Assembly: GCA_016714045.1 (NCBI GenBank)
Contig: JADJNY010000015.1
Span: 248,001-312,000 of the forward strand
DNA length: 64,000 nucleotides
Origin: Planctomycetota bacterium
GTDB taxonomy: Bacteria > Planctomycetota > UBA1135 > GCA-002686595
Reading direction: 5' to 3'
Position 1 is the first letter of the stretch. The number at the start of each line of letters is the position of its first letter. Made by a program: the position numbers and the translations under genes. The notes below the pieces were generated by a model. That model had not been told where the DNA came from and searched no databases. It worked only from the letters and a program-made list of their open reading frames with translations. This document shows, piece by piece, positions 57,383 to 64,000 of the stretch.

Positions 57383-58150
57383 ATGACCGAGCCTTCGTTG
57401 ACCCCGCCCAAGCCCGCTCTTCCGCCCGTCCTGGAGAGCCCCGTGTTCCAAGGCCCGGTCAAGACCGAGCGCTTCGGACTCGTCCTCGGCATCGATCTCG
57501 GTTGCCCGGACTCCGGCATGGTCGTCAGTCGCGACGTCCGCATGCCGCGCGCGTCCTACGTGATCACGACGGCGGCCCGGCACGTCATCCGCCTCTCGAA
57601 GAGCGGTGAGAAGATCGACGGGATCCTGGTCTGGGGTTCGGAGTCGGACCCGACGATGCACCCCGAGTTCAGGGAAATCACCGGGAACTTGAGGGACCTG
57701 CGCAACAAGTGGTTCTCGAAGGCCAAGCTCCACGTCGTGACGGAGGCGCCGCGCATCGAGGTCCCCGAAGTGCGCCACGCGCTCGGCATCTACGACCAGG
57801 CCGTCGTGCGCTTCGACTGGGGCACGGCGAAGACCTATGCCGCCCTCACCGAGAAGAAGAGCGCGGACTACGCCAACCTCTGCGCGCACCTCGGTCACCT
57901 GGAGAACCTGACCTTCCAGGTGCGCTTCGTCCGCGGCGACGTCGCCACGTCGAGCGAGGCCGAGGTGAAGGCCTGGGTGAAGAAGGTGAGCGAGCTCAAG
58001 CCGCGCGCGATCCACGTCCTCAACCCCGAGCTCAAGGGCAAGAAGACGAAGCCGCTCGCGAAGTCGCGGCTCAACGAGATCGTCGAGGAGATCACCGAGA
58101 AGACCGGGCTCACGCCGCAGGTCTTCACGGGCGACACCGTCCTGAGCTGA
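57383..58150 (+). CDS. Radical-SAM-fold protein resembling COG0731 but without the Fe-S cysteines
   Basis: 255 residues from ATG 57383, with AGGAG just upstream. The layout follows COG0731-type radical SAM proteins: 'FGLVLGIDLGC' (like LGxSLGxDL), 'GILVWGSESDPTMHPEFREI' (like the 'SGxGEPTLHPxF' SAM-binding strand), 'AKLHVVTEAP', 'YDQAVVRFDWGTAKTYAAL' (like the 'SLDAGxxxTF' strand), 'LTFQVRFVRGDVATSSEAEV' and 'KPRAIHVLNP'. The CX3CX2C cluster motif that should follow the first strand is absent; only two scattered Cys are seen. It is probably a non-radical member with another function. Confidence 0.55.
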   Translation: MTEPSLTPPKPALPPVLESPVFQGPVKTERFGLVLGIDLGCPDSGMVVSRDVRMPRASYVITTAARHVIRLSKSGEKIDGILVWGSESDPTMHPEFREITGNLRDLRNKWFSKAKLHVVTEAPRIEVPEVRHALGIYDQAVVRFDWGTAKTYAALTEKKSADYANLCAHLGHLENLTFQVRFVRGDVATSSEAEVKAWVKKVSELKPRAIHVLNPELKGKKTKPLAKSRLNEIVEEITEKTGLTPQVFTGDTVLS

Positions 58151-58283
58151 GCGCGCTCTCCGCGATGGAGACGAGCCGGGCCCCACGGGAGTCGGCTCCC
58201 CCGCACCGCGACGGCAGGCGAACGCGGTAGGACGTCACGGTCGACCTTCCCCGGCGGTACCACGACGTGCGGCCGAGAGCTCC

Positions 58284-58400
58284 CGGCGCTTTGGGCACGC
58301 GCTCGGGCCTGAGCTCCGGCGCTTCGGCAACGCGCTCGGGCCTGACCTCCATCGCTTCGGCCGCGCGGTCGGGCCTGGGCTCCGGCGCTTCGGCGTCGCG
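58284..58400. repeat. 33-bp tandem repeat, about three and a half copies
   Basis: GCTCGGGCCTG or a close variant recurs at 58301, 58334 and 58367 (33-bp period). It lies in the 358-bp gap 58151-58508, which has no supported gene. Confidence 0.75.
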
Positions 58401-58508
58401 CGCCTCTCCCCCCGTGGTCCGGGACCGCTTCCGCGCGGTTCGCGCCCGTCTCCCAAGAGGCGCGGCGGCCTTCGCCCCCTCGCCTTCTGGCGCTACGCTC
58501 CGCGCTGC

Positions 58509-59270
58509 ATGAACCTGGTCGAGCTCCGCGGCGTGACCCATCGCTTCGGCGAGCGCACGGCGCTCGCCGGCCTCGACCTCGACATCCGCCGCGGCGAGGT
58601 GCTCGGCCTGCTCGGCCCCAACGGCGCGGGCAAGACCACGACGCTGCGCATCCTGTGCGGCCTGCTCGCACCGACCGAGGGCTCGATCGTCATCGACGGC
58701 CTCGACGTGCGCGCGCAGCCGGTCGAGGCGCGCCGGCGCTTCGCGTTCGTACCCGATGGGGCGCCGCTCTACGCGAACCTGAGCCCGCGCCAGCACATGG
58801 CGCTCGTCGGCCGGCTCCACGGCGTTCCGGAGGAGCGCATCGCGAGCGAAGGACGGCGCCTGCTCGACGCCCTCGAGCTCGGCGCGCGCACCGACGATCC
58901 CGTCGGCACGTTTTCGCGCGGCATGCGGCAGAAGACGGCGCTCGCATGCGCGCTGCTGCCGCGACCGCCGCTCCTGATCCTCGACGAGCCGCTGAACGGC
59001 CTCGACGCGCCGACGACCGCCGTCTTCAAGGACGTCCTGCGCACGTGGGCCGACCGCGGCGGGTCCGTCCTCTACACGTCGCACTTGCTCGACGTCGCGG
59101 AGCGCGTCTGCGACCGCCTCGCGGTGCTCGAAGGCGGACGCCTCGTCGCGTCGGGCACGCTGCCCGAGCTGCGCACGCAGGCGGGCCGCGACGGAACGCT
59201 GGAGCAGGTCTTCGGCGTCCTCACGCACAGCGCGGACCCGCACGAGCAGGCGCTGCGCCTCCTCGGCTGA
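58509..59270 (+). CDS. ABC transporter ATP-binding protein
   Basis: 253 residues. Walker A 'GLLGPNGAGKTTTLRIL' near residue 33, ABC signature 'FSRGMRQKTALACAL' near 135, Walker B 'LLILDEPLNGLD' and the switch His in 'LYTSHLLD'. The type is that of ABC-2 export systems (CcmA/NatA-like). The only likely permease in the window is the gene at 62333, on the same strand but three other plus- and minus-strand genes away. Substrate unknown. Confidence 0.92.
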   Translation: MNLVELRGVTHRFGERTALAGLDLDIRRGEVLGLLGPNGAGKTTTLRILCGLLAPTEGSIVIDGLDVRAQPVEARRRFAFVPDGAPLYANLSPRQHMALVGRLHGVPEERIASEGRRLLDALELGARTDDPVGTFSRGMRQKTALACALLPRPPLLILDEPLNGLDAPTTAVFKDVLRTWADRGGSVLYTSHLLDVAERVCDRLAVLEGGRLVASGTLPELRTQAGRDGTLEQVFGVLTHSADPHEQALRLLG

Positions 59271-59285
59271 TTCCCGATCTCCCCG

Positions 59286-59720
59286 ATGTCCCTCCACCCG
59301 ATCGATCTCCGCCGCACGCCGACCCACGCGGGCGGGCTCGTCCACCGCACGCACGACGGCGCGCGCGAGTACCTCGTCGTCACGTCGAGCAAGAACCCCG
59401 CGCACTGGGTGCTGCCGAAGGGCCACCTCGACCCGGGCGAGACGGCGGAAGAGACCGCCGTGCGCGAAGTCGAGGAGGAGAGCGGCGTGCGCGCGACGCT
59501 CGAGGCGCCGCTGGGCGAGACCGAGCTCGCGCTCCCGCACGAGCGCCAGCGCATCCGCTGGTACGTGATGCTGCGCGTCGACGAGCGCCCGGCGAGCGAA
59601 GGTCGCCAGGTCGCGTGGCTGCGTGCGAGCGCCGCGATCGCACGCTTGAGCTTCGAGGACGCGCGCGAGCTCGTCCGCGCGTCCGAGGCGCGGTTCGCGC
59701 ACAAGGAGCGCGAGGTATGA
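59286..59720 (+). CDS. Nudix hydrolase
   Basis: 144 residues. The Nudix box 'GHLDPGETAEETAVREVEEE' (GX5EX7REUXEEXGU) is complete and spans about residues 41-63. The N-terminal segment 'GGLVHRTHDGAREYLVVTSS' and 'HWVLPKGHL' resemble diadenosine-polyphosphate or NUDT2-type members. It overlaps the phosphatase gene by ATGA at 59717-59720, so the two are translationally coupled. Substrate unknown. Confidence 0.9.
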   Translation: MSLHPIDLRRTPTHAGGLVHRTHDGAREYLVVTSSKNPAHWVLPKGHLDPGETAEETAVREVEEESGVRATLEAPLGETELALPHERQRIRWYVMLRVDERPASEGRQVAWLRASAAIARLSFEDARELVRASEARFAHKEREV

Positions 59721-60994
59721 GGCGCCGCGGCCCGCGATTCGAGGTCGACTCGCGGGTCAGCCGCGTCCTCGTCGTGCTCGCGGTCGTCGCGAGCCTCGCG
59801 CAGCCGCGCGCGGCTCACGCGCACGGCGTGGAACAGCTCGCCTCCGTCGCGCACGGCGCGCAGGAGGACGCGGAGCTCGCGATCGGAAGGCCCGGCGAAG
59901 CACGCGACACGCCGCGACCGAAGCCCGCCGACGACGCTCCCGCGACGGCGCCTCCCGCGCAGGACTCGCGCCCGAAGGACGACAGCCGCGCCGAGCCCGA
60001 CGGTCCCTTCGTGCGTCGCACGGCGGACGGACGTTGGAAGGTGACGCGGCTCGTCCCGGGCGACGCCGGGCCTGGTGTCGTCTTCGAGGTCCTCCCGCGC
60101 GAGCGCGACACGCTCGAGCTCGTCCTCGCCGGGCGTCCGTACACGCTCCACCTGCGCGGCGACGAGGTCGCGCCGCCCGTCGAGCACGCGCAGCCCGAGA
60201 CGCTCCTCGTGCTCTCCGACATCGAAGGCAACCTCGACGCCTTCGTCGCGCTCCTGCGCGCCGCGAACGCGATCGACGAGCACCTCGACTGGTCGTTCGG
60301 GAAAGGCCACGTCGTACTCGCCGGCGACTTCGTCGACCGCGGGCTGAAGGTCACCGAGTGCTTGTGGCTCGCATACGAGCTCGAAGGCCGCGCGCGCAAG
60401 GCGGGCGGTGGCGTGCACTTCATCCTGGGCAACCACGAGGTGATGAACCTCACGGGCGACCTGCGCTACGTGCGCCGCAAGTACGTCGAGGCCGCGGCGT
60501 TGATGGGCGAGACCGTGGACGCGCTCTACGCGCGCGACACGGTGCTCGGGCGCTGGCTCCGGACGCGCAACGCGATCGAGCGCATCGGCGATTCGGTCTA
60601 CGTGCACGGCGGGATCAGCCCCGCGGTCGCGGCGACGAAGCCGACGGTGAAGGGGCTCGCGGACGCGCTGCGCGACGCGCTGCTCGCGGAGACGTGGACC
60701 AAGCCCAAGGAGGGCCTGCTCGCCGCGGCGGCGGGCAAGGACGGGCTCACCTGGTACCGCAACTACGTGCAGGAGCCGGTCGTGAGCGAAAGCGAGGTGG
60801 ACGGCGTGCTCGCGGCGTTCGGAGTGAAGCGCGTCGTCGTCGGGCACACGATCGTGCCGCGCGTCGGGTTGGCGCTCGGAGGGCGTGTGCTGACGGTCGA
60901 CGTGCACCACGCGGGCGGGAACAGCCAGGCGGCGCTGCTCGAGAAGGGGGCGTGGGTGCGGTTGTTCCCCGACGGGAGGCGCGAAGGGTTGTAG
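59717..60994 (+). CDS. Exported PPP-type (Shewanella-like) metallophosphatase
   Basis: 425 residues from ATG 59717. A signal peptide appears at the start ('VLVVLAVVASLAQPRAAHA'), then a Pro/Asp/Ala-rich linker (about 45-100). The calcineurin-like domain has 'LLVLSDIEGNLDAF' (metal motif D-x-E/H), 'VVLAGDFVDRG' (GDxxDRG), 'FILGNHEVMNL' (GNHE), 'VYVHGGISP' and 'VVVGHTIVP'. The order and spacing fit PPP-family phosphatases of the Shewanella-like group. Likely periplasmic. Coupled to the Nudix gene by a 4-bp overlap. Confidence 0.87.
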   Translation: MRRRGPRFEVDSRVSRVLVVLAVVASLAQPRAAHAHGVEQLASVAHGAQEDAELAIGRPGEARDTPRPKPADDAPATAPPAQDSRPKDDSRAEPDGPFVRRTADGRWKVTRLVPGDAGPGVVFEVLPRERDTLELVLAGRPYTLHLRGDEVAPPVEHAQPETLLVLSDIEGNLDAFVALLRAANAIDEHLDWSFGKGHVVLAGDFVDRGLKVTECLWLAYELEGRARKAGGGVHFILGNHEVMNLTGDLRYVRRKYVEAAALMGETVDALYARDTVLGRWLRTRNAIERIGDSVYVHGGISPAVAATKPTVKGLADALRDALLAETWTKPKEGLLAAAAGKDGLTWYRNYVQEPVVSESEVDGVLAAFGVKRVVVGHTIVPRVGLALGGRVLTVDVHHAGGNSQAALLEKGAWVRLFPDGRREGL

Positions 60995-61015
60995 GCGCGC
61001 TCCCGACCGTCGCGA

Positions 61016-61504
61016 TCACCCCTGCCGCGCCCCACCCGGATTCAGCACCGCCATCGGCCTCATCTGGTCGTCGACGGCGACCATCGTCACGTCCGCCTCG
61101 GTGACGTGGACGTGCTCTCCCGCGCCGAACCTGCGCTGCGCCCACACGGACACGTGCACCGTGATCGACGTGCGCCCGACGCGCGTCGTCTCGGTGAAGA
61201 ACGACACCGCGTCGCCGACGAACACGGGTTGCTTGAAGATCACCTTGTCCATCGCGACCGTCACGATGCGCGCCGGATGGCTCCGATGCGCCTCGATCGC
61301 CGCCGCCAAGTCGATCTGCGACAGGATCACGCCCCCGAAGATCGTCCCGACCGCGTTCGTGTCGCGCGGCATCATCACCTGCCGGATCGACGGCATCTTG
61401 TCCGCGGGGTACGCGACCTCCCCGGTCGCCGGACTCGCGGGACTCACAGGAGCAGCAGGAGCGCCCTGGGGCGTGCGCGGAGCGTTCGGTCGTTCGTTCG
61501 TCAT
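61016..61504 (-). CDS. Hotdog-fold acyl-CoA thioesterase (YciA-like)
   Basis: 162 residues. 'DTNAVGTIFGGVILSQIDLA' is the hallmark helix of the YciA/BFIT group (N-x-x-G-x-x-F-G-G), then 'VTVAMDKVIFKQPVFVGDAV' and 'TSITVHVSVWAQRRFGAGEH' complete the fold. The first 35 residues are Pro/Ala-rich. It hydrolyses acyl-CoA to free CoA and fatty acid; substrate chain length is not readable. The stop faces the phosphatase gene (21-bp gap). Confidence 0.88.
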   Translation of the reverse strand: MTNERPNAPRTPQGAPAAPVSPASPATGEVAYPADKMPSIRQVMMPRDTNAVGTIFGGVILSQIDLAAAIEAHRSHPARIVTVAMDKVIFKQPVFVGDAVSFFTETTRVGRTSITVHVSVWAQRRFGAGEHVHVTEADVTMVAVDDQMRPMAVLNPGGARQG

Positions 61505-61607
61505 GTCGTCCTCGTGCGCCTCGCGCGCTTCGTTTCGTCGTCGTGCAGGGATCTCGTCGCGCGTCGCGAGCTCCGCGGCGCGCCGTGGGTTCGAATTCGG
61601 GCGCGCG

Positions 61608-62246
61608 TCACGTCGCGCGGGGCGCGAGCTGGCGCTCCGCCCACCGTTGGATGCGCGCGGTGACCTCGAGGGTCTGCCCCTCGAAGAAATGCCCGACGCC
61701 GGGGATCTCGTCGAGCTCGAGCCGCGGGTTCACGTCCGGGTAGCGCTCGCGGAGCTGCGCCAGGTTCCCGAACTCGTCGTTGCCGGCCATGAGCACGATC
61801 CCGGGCTGCTTCAGCTCGCGCAGGAACCAGCAGTCGAAGCGCAGGACCGGCATCGCGACGAGCACGACCTTCGCGATGCGCTCGTCCTTCACCGCGCGCT
61901 CCGCCGACGTGCGCGCGCCGAACGAGAAGCCGCCGGCCCACAGCGGGAGCCCGGGGAACTCCGCGAGCATCCAGTCGATCGCCGCGCCGAGGTCGTCGAC
62001 CTCGCCGCCTTGGCCGTGGTGAACGCCTTCGCTCTTCTCGACGCCGCGGAAGTTGAAGCGCAGCACGGCGAGCCCCGCCTGCTGCAGCCCGCGCGCGGCG
62101 CGGAAGAGCGCGTTCGTCTTCATCGTTCCGCCGAAGAGCGGGTGCGGATGACACATCACCGCGAGCGCGCGCGGCGCCGCCTTGTCGGCGGGCATCCACA
62201 GCGCGGCCTCGAGGCGGCCCGCCGGACCGTTCAGGAAGAGCTCCAT
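61608..62246 (-). CDS. Alpha/beta hydrolase (dienelactone hydrolase-like)
   Basis: 212 residues from ATG 62246; the frame continues far upstream, but that part is Arg-rich and anti-sense to the permease gene. 'ALAVMCHPHPLFGG' is the oxyanion region, and 'WAGGFSFGAR' is the nucleophile elbow (G-x-S-x-G with Ser). 'VLMAGNDEFG' holds the Asp and 'PGVGHFFEG' the catalytic His. This matches the COG2945 group of small hydrolases whose substrates are unknown. No SD is seen; a TACAGT box lies about ten bases before the ATG, so a very short leader is possible. Confidence 0.85.
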   Translation of the reverse strand: MELFLNGPAGRLEAALWMPADKAAPRALAVMCHPHPLFGGTMKTNALFRAARGLQQAGLAVLRFNFRGVEKSEGVHHGQGGEVDDLGAAIDWMLAEFPGLPLWAGGFSFGARTSAERAVKDERIAKVVLVAMPVLRFDCWFLRELKQPGIVLMAGNDEFGNLAQLRERYPDVNPRLELDEIPGVGHFFEGQTLEVTARIQRWAERQLAPRAT

Positions 62247-62332
62247 GAAGCCGCGTACTGTAAAGGAGCGCGCGCCCGCGGACGAGCCGTGTCCTCGCGT
62301 CCGCGGCGCGCTATCCTCCGCGCGCCGCCCCG

Positions 62333-63823
62333 ATGACCCCGTCGAGCACCACCCTCGAGCGCACGCGCGCCGTCTTCCGCGCCGGGCTCCAGGCGACGTG
62401 GGCGCGCGGCGCGTGGCCGGTCGGACCGCTCGTGCTGCACGGCTCGCTCGCGGCGCTCCTGTGCGGGCTCGTGCGCGATGCACTGCCGCCGTACGCCTAC
62501 GCGATGCTGGCACTCGCGCTCGCCGGCGCGACGCTCGCGCTACCGCTGCTCGGCGAGTTCGGCTGGCTCCTGCGCGCCGACCCGGCGGCGGAGTGGATCG
62601 AAGCGCAGCCCGTGCGGCGCTCCGAGCTGCGCGTCGCGCGCATCGGTGTCGTGTTGACGCTCGTCGCGGCGTTGTCGCTCGGCACGCTCGTCCCGGCGGC
62701 GCTCGTCGCGCCGGACGCGATGGGGATCGCCGCGCGGCTCGCGCTCGTCGGCGCGGGGCTCGCGCAGGCGCTCGTCGTCGTGGCGCTGCTGCTCGGCGTG
62801 CAGTCACTGCTCGGCGCGCGCGTCGAGGCGCTGCTCGTGCTGCTCCAGACGGTGCTCGTCGTCGGCGTCGTGACGGGGCTCGTGCTCGTCCCGCGCGTCG
62901 TGCCGCTCGCGCGCGGGTGGAGCGGGCCCGACGCGCTCCCGGACGCCGTGCTCGCGGCGCCGTGCGCGTGGTTCGCGCTCGTCGCGCTGCCCCAGAGCGC
63001 GCCGCTCGCGCTCCACGCGAGCGCTTGGGGCGCGCTCGTCGTCGGCGCGCTCGTGCTCGTGGTCGCGCCGCTGCCGCCCGCGTCGGTCGCGCGCAGCTCG
63101 CGCTCGTGGACCGCGCTCCTGCTGGCGCCCGCGCGCGCGCTCGCGACGCGCTTCTGGGTGCGTCCGCGCGAGCGCGGGAGCTTCGACCTCGTGTGGGACG
63201 CGCTGCCGCTCGAGCGCGAGTTCGTGCTGCGCACGTACCCGATGTTCGGGATCCCGCTCGCATTCCTGATCGCGGGTGCGTCGGACGAGCACGGGCCCGA
63301 GCGCCAGGCGCTGCTGTCGCTCCTGCTCTTCACACCGCCGATCTACCTGCCCGTGCTGCTCGCGCATCTGCCCGCGACGCAGAGCCCGGACGCGCGCTGG
63401 ATCCTCGACACGGCGCCCGTGACGAAGGCGGAGATCGACGGCGGCACGCTCAAGGCGGTTGCGCTGCGCTTCCTGCTGCCGCTCTACGCACTGCTCTTCG
63501 CGCTCGCGTGCGTGTACGCGGGGCCGCTCTTCGCCGTGCGCCTAGCGCTGCCCGCGGCGCTCGTCGGTTTGATCGTTCTGCGGCAGGTGTTCCCGATGTT
63601 CACGCGCGAGCCGCCCCTCTCGATCTCCGCGCAGGACGTGACGATGCCGATGGACTGGACGGGACCGTTCCTCGGCGTCGCGATGGCGCTGGTCGTCGTC
63701 GCGGTCGTCGCCTGGAGCGCCATCACCACGATCTGGATCAGCCTCGGCACGTGCTGCATTCTGCTCGCGATCGATCGTTTCCTCGAACGCCGCCGATACT
63801 CCGTGATGGAGCCGCTCACGTGA
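62333..63823 (+). CDS. Probable ABC-2-type permease
   Basis: 496 residues with about ten hydrophobic segments, in two similar halves. Each half has the short motif typical of ABC-2 permeases: 'WIEAQPVRRSELRVARI' in the first and 'WILDTAPVTKAEIDGGTLKA' in the second, where a P-V-x-K/R-x-E/D loop precedes a helix. Segments include 'LALVGAGLAQALVVVALLLG' and 'GPFLGVAMALVVVAVVAW'. It may work with the ATPase at 58509. It overlaps the next gene by GTGA. Substrate unknown. Confidence 0.75.
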   Translation: MTPSSTTLERTRAVFRAGLQATWARGAWPVGPLVLHGSLAALLCGLVRDALPPYAYAMLALALAGATLALPLLGEFGWLLRADPAAEWIEAQPVRRSELRVARIGVVLTLVAALSLGTLVPAALVAPDAMGIAARLALVGAGLAQALVVVALLLGVQSLLGARVEALLVLLQTVLVVGVVTGLVLVPRVVPLARGWSGPDALPDAVLAAPCAWFALVALPQSAPLALHASAWGALVVGALVLVVAPLPPASVARSSRSWTALLLAPARALATRFWVRPRERGSFDLVWDALPLEREFVLRTYPMFGIPLAFLIAGASDEHGPERQALLSLLLFTPPIYLPVLLAHLPATQSPDARWILDTAPVTKAEIDGGTLKAVALRFLLPLYALLFALACVYAGPLFAVRLALPAALVGLIVLRQVFPMFTREPPLSISAQDVTMPMDWTGPFLGVAMALVVVAVVAWSAITTIWISLGTCCILLAIDRFLERRRYSVMEPLT

Positions 63824-64000
63824 ACCCGATCCTGTTGCTCGTCGTCGCCGTCCTCCACTCGACTCCCCACGCGTCGCGCGCGATCACCTGGGCATCGTTT
63901 GCAGCGCCGTCCGTCGTCGCCACGGAGCCCAGCGGACCTGCGAGGGTGAGCGCGCGCGACGCGGGCTCCTCGCCCACGAACGTCGCCGCGATCGACAGAG
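63820..64000 (+). CDS. Secreted or membrane protein, 3' end cut by window edge
   Basis: GTG 63820 overlaps the permease TGA as GTGA, so the two are coupled. 60 residues are visible and the frame is open at the window end. The start 'MNPILLLVVAVLHSTPHA' is a short signal peptide. The following 40 residues are Ala/Ser/Pro-rich without a domain. Function cannot be told. Confidence 0.6.
   Translation, partial: MNPILLLVVAVLHSTPHASRAITWASFAAPSVVATEPSGPARVSARDAGSSPTNVAAIDR

Noticed and set aside
61608..63263. A 551-residue hydrolase starting at 63263
   Set aside because: The first 340 residues are Arg/Ala-rich, the shadow of the permease gene on the other strand; the hydrolase domain begins at 62246.

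Overview
The window is high-GC bacterial DNA, and nearly every third codon position is G or C. It most resembles a planctomycete (Planctomycetota). Four features suggest this: a very large receptor-type Ser/Thr kinase with TPRs divergent from a small ECF-like sigma factor; several long secreted proteins (FG-GAP, Ig-like, FN3, LVIVD) that share one cysteine-containing C-terminal module; many small lipoproteins; and variable use of Shine-Dalgarno (SD) sites. The phylum is an inference. No rRNA, tRNA, CRISPR array, transposase or phage gene was recognised.

Layout. 1-10.3 kb: an edge-truncated regulatory-like beta-sandwich protein; a minus-strand set of ribbon-helix-helix protein, Thr-type alkaline-phosphatase-superfamily enzyme and APS kinase; a secreted esterase with a His-Thr-Glu repeat; lipoproteins; and two neighbouring genes (TPR/membrane protein, LOG family) that each need one frameshift to be read. 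10.3-20.9 kb: two coupled secreted amidohydrolase-like proteins that partly lack metal-ligand motifs, a radical SAM protein, an RluA-type pseudouridine synthase, a SufT-like protein, a TPR protein and ATP-type PEP carboxykinase. 21-31.6 kb: an NAD-dependent epimerase preceded by a 171-bp repeat array with terminator-like hairpins, an LpoB/YcfL/COG3014 lipoprotein set, MutS, an archaeal-like type II methionine aminopeptidase and a small kinase. 31.9-41 kb: leucine dehydrogenase-like enzyme, a 9-bp minisatellite, topoisomerase I, a DinG-like helicase and PrmA. 41-55.3 kb: the signalling and secreted-protein region. 55.4-64 kb: an XrtA-type glycosyltransferase, a cysteine-poor radical-SAM-like protein, an ABC ATPase, Nudix, PPP-type phosphatase, thioesterase, alpha/beta hydrolase, probable ABC permease and an edge-truncated secreted protein.

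Two themes stand out. Short tandem repeats are frequent: six arrays lie wholly between genes (periods 9, 13, 33, about 45, 51 and 171 bp), three lie inside genes (9, 21, 27 bp) and one 57-bp array overlaps a stop codon. The 171-bp array also carries paired hairpins, and a diverged extra copy keeps the base pairing with different sequence. Read on the minus strand, each unit ends in a stem plus T-run, which suggests tandem small RNAs or leader terminators upstream of the epimerase. Coupled genes often overlap as ATGA or GTGA, and this fixes several starts.
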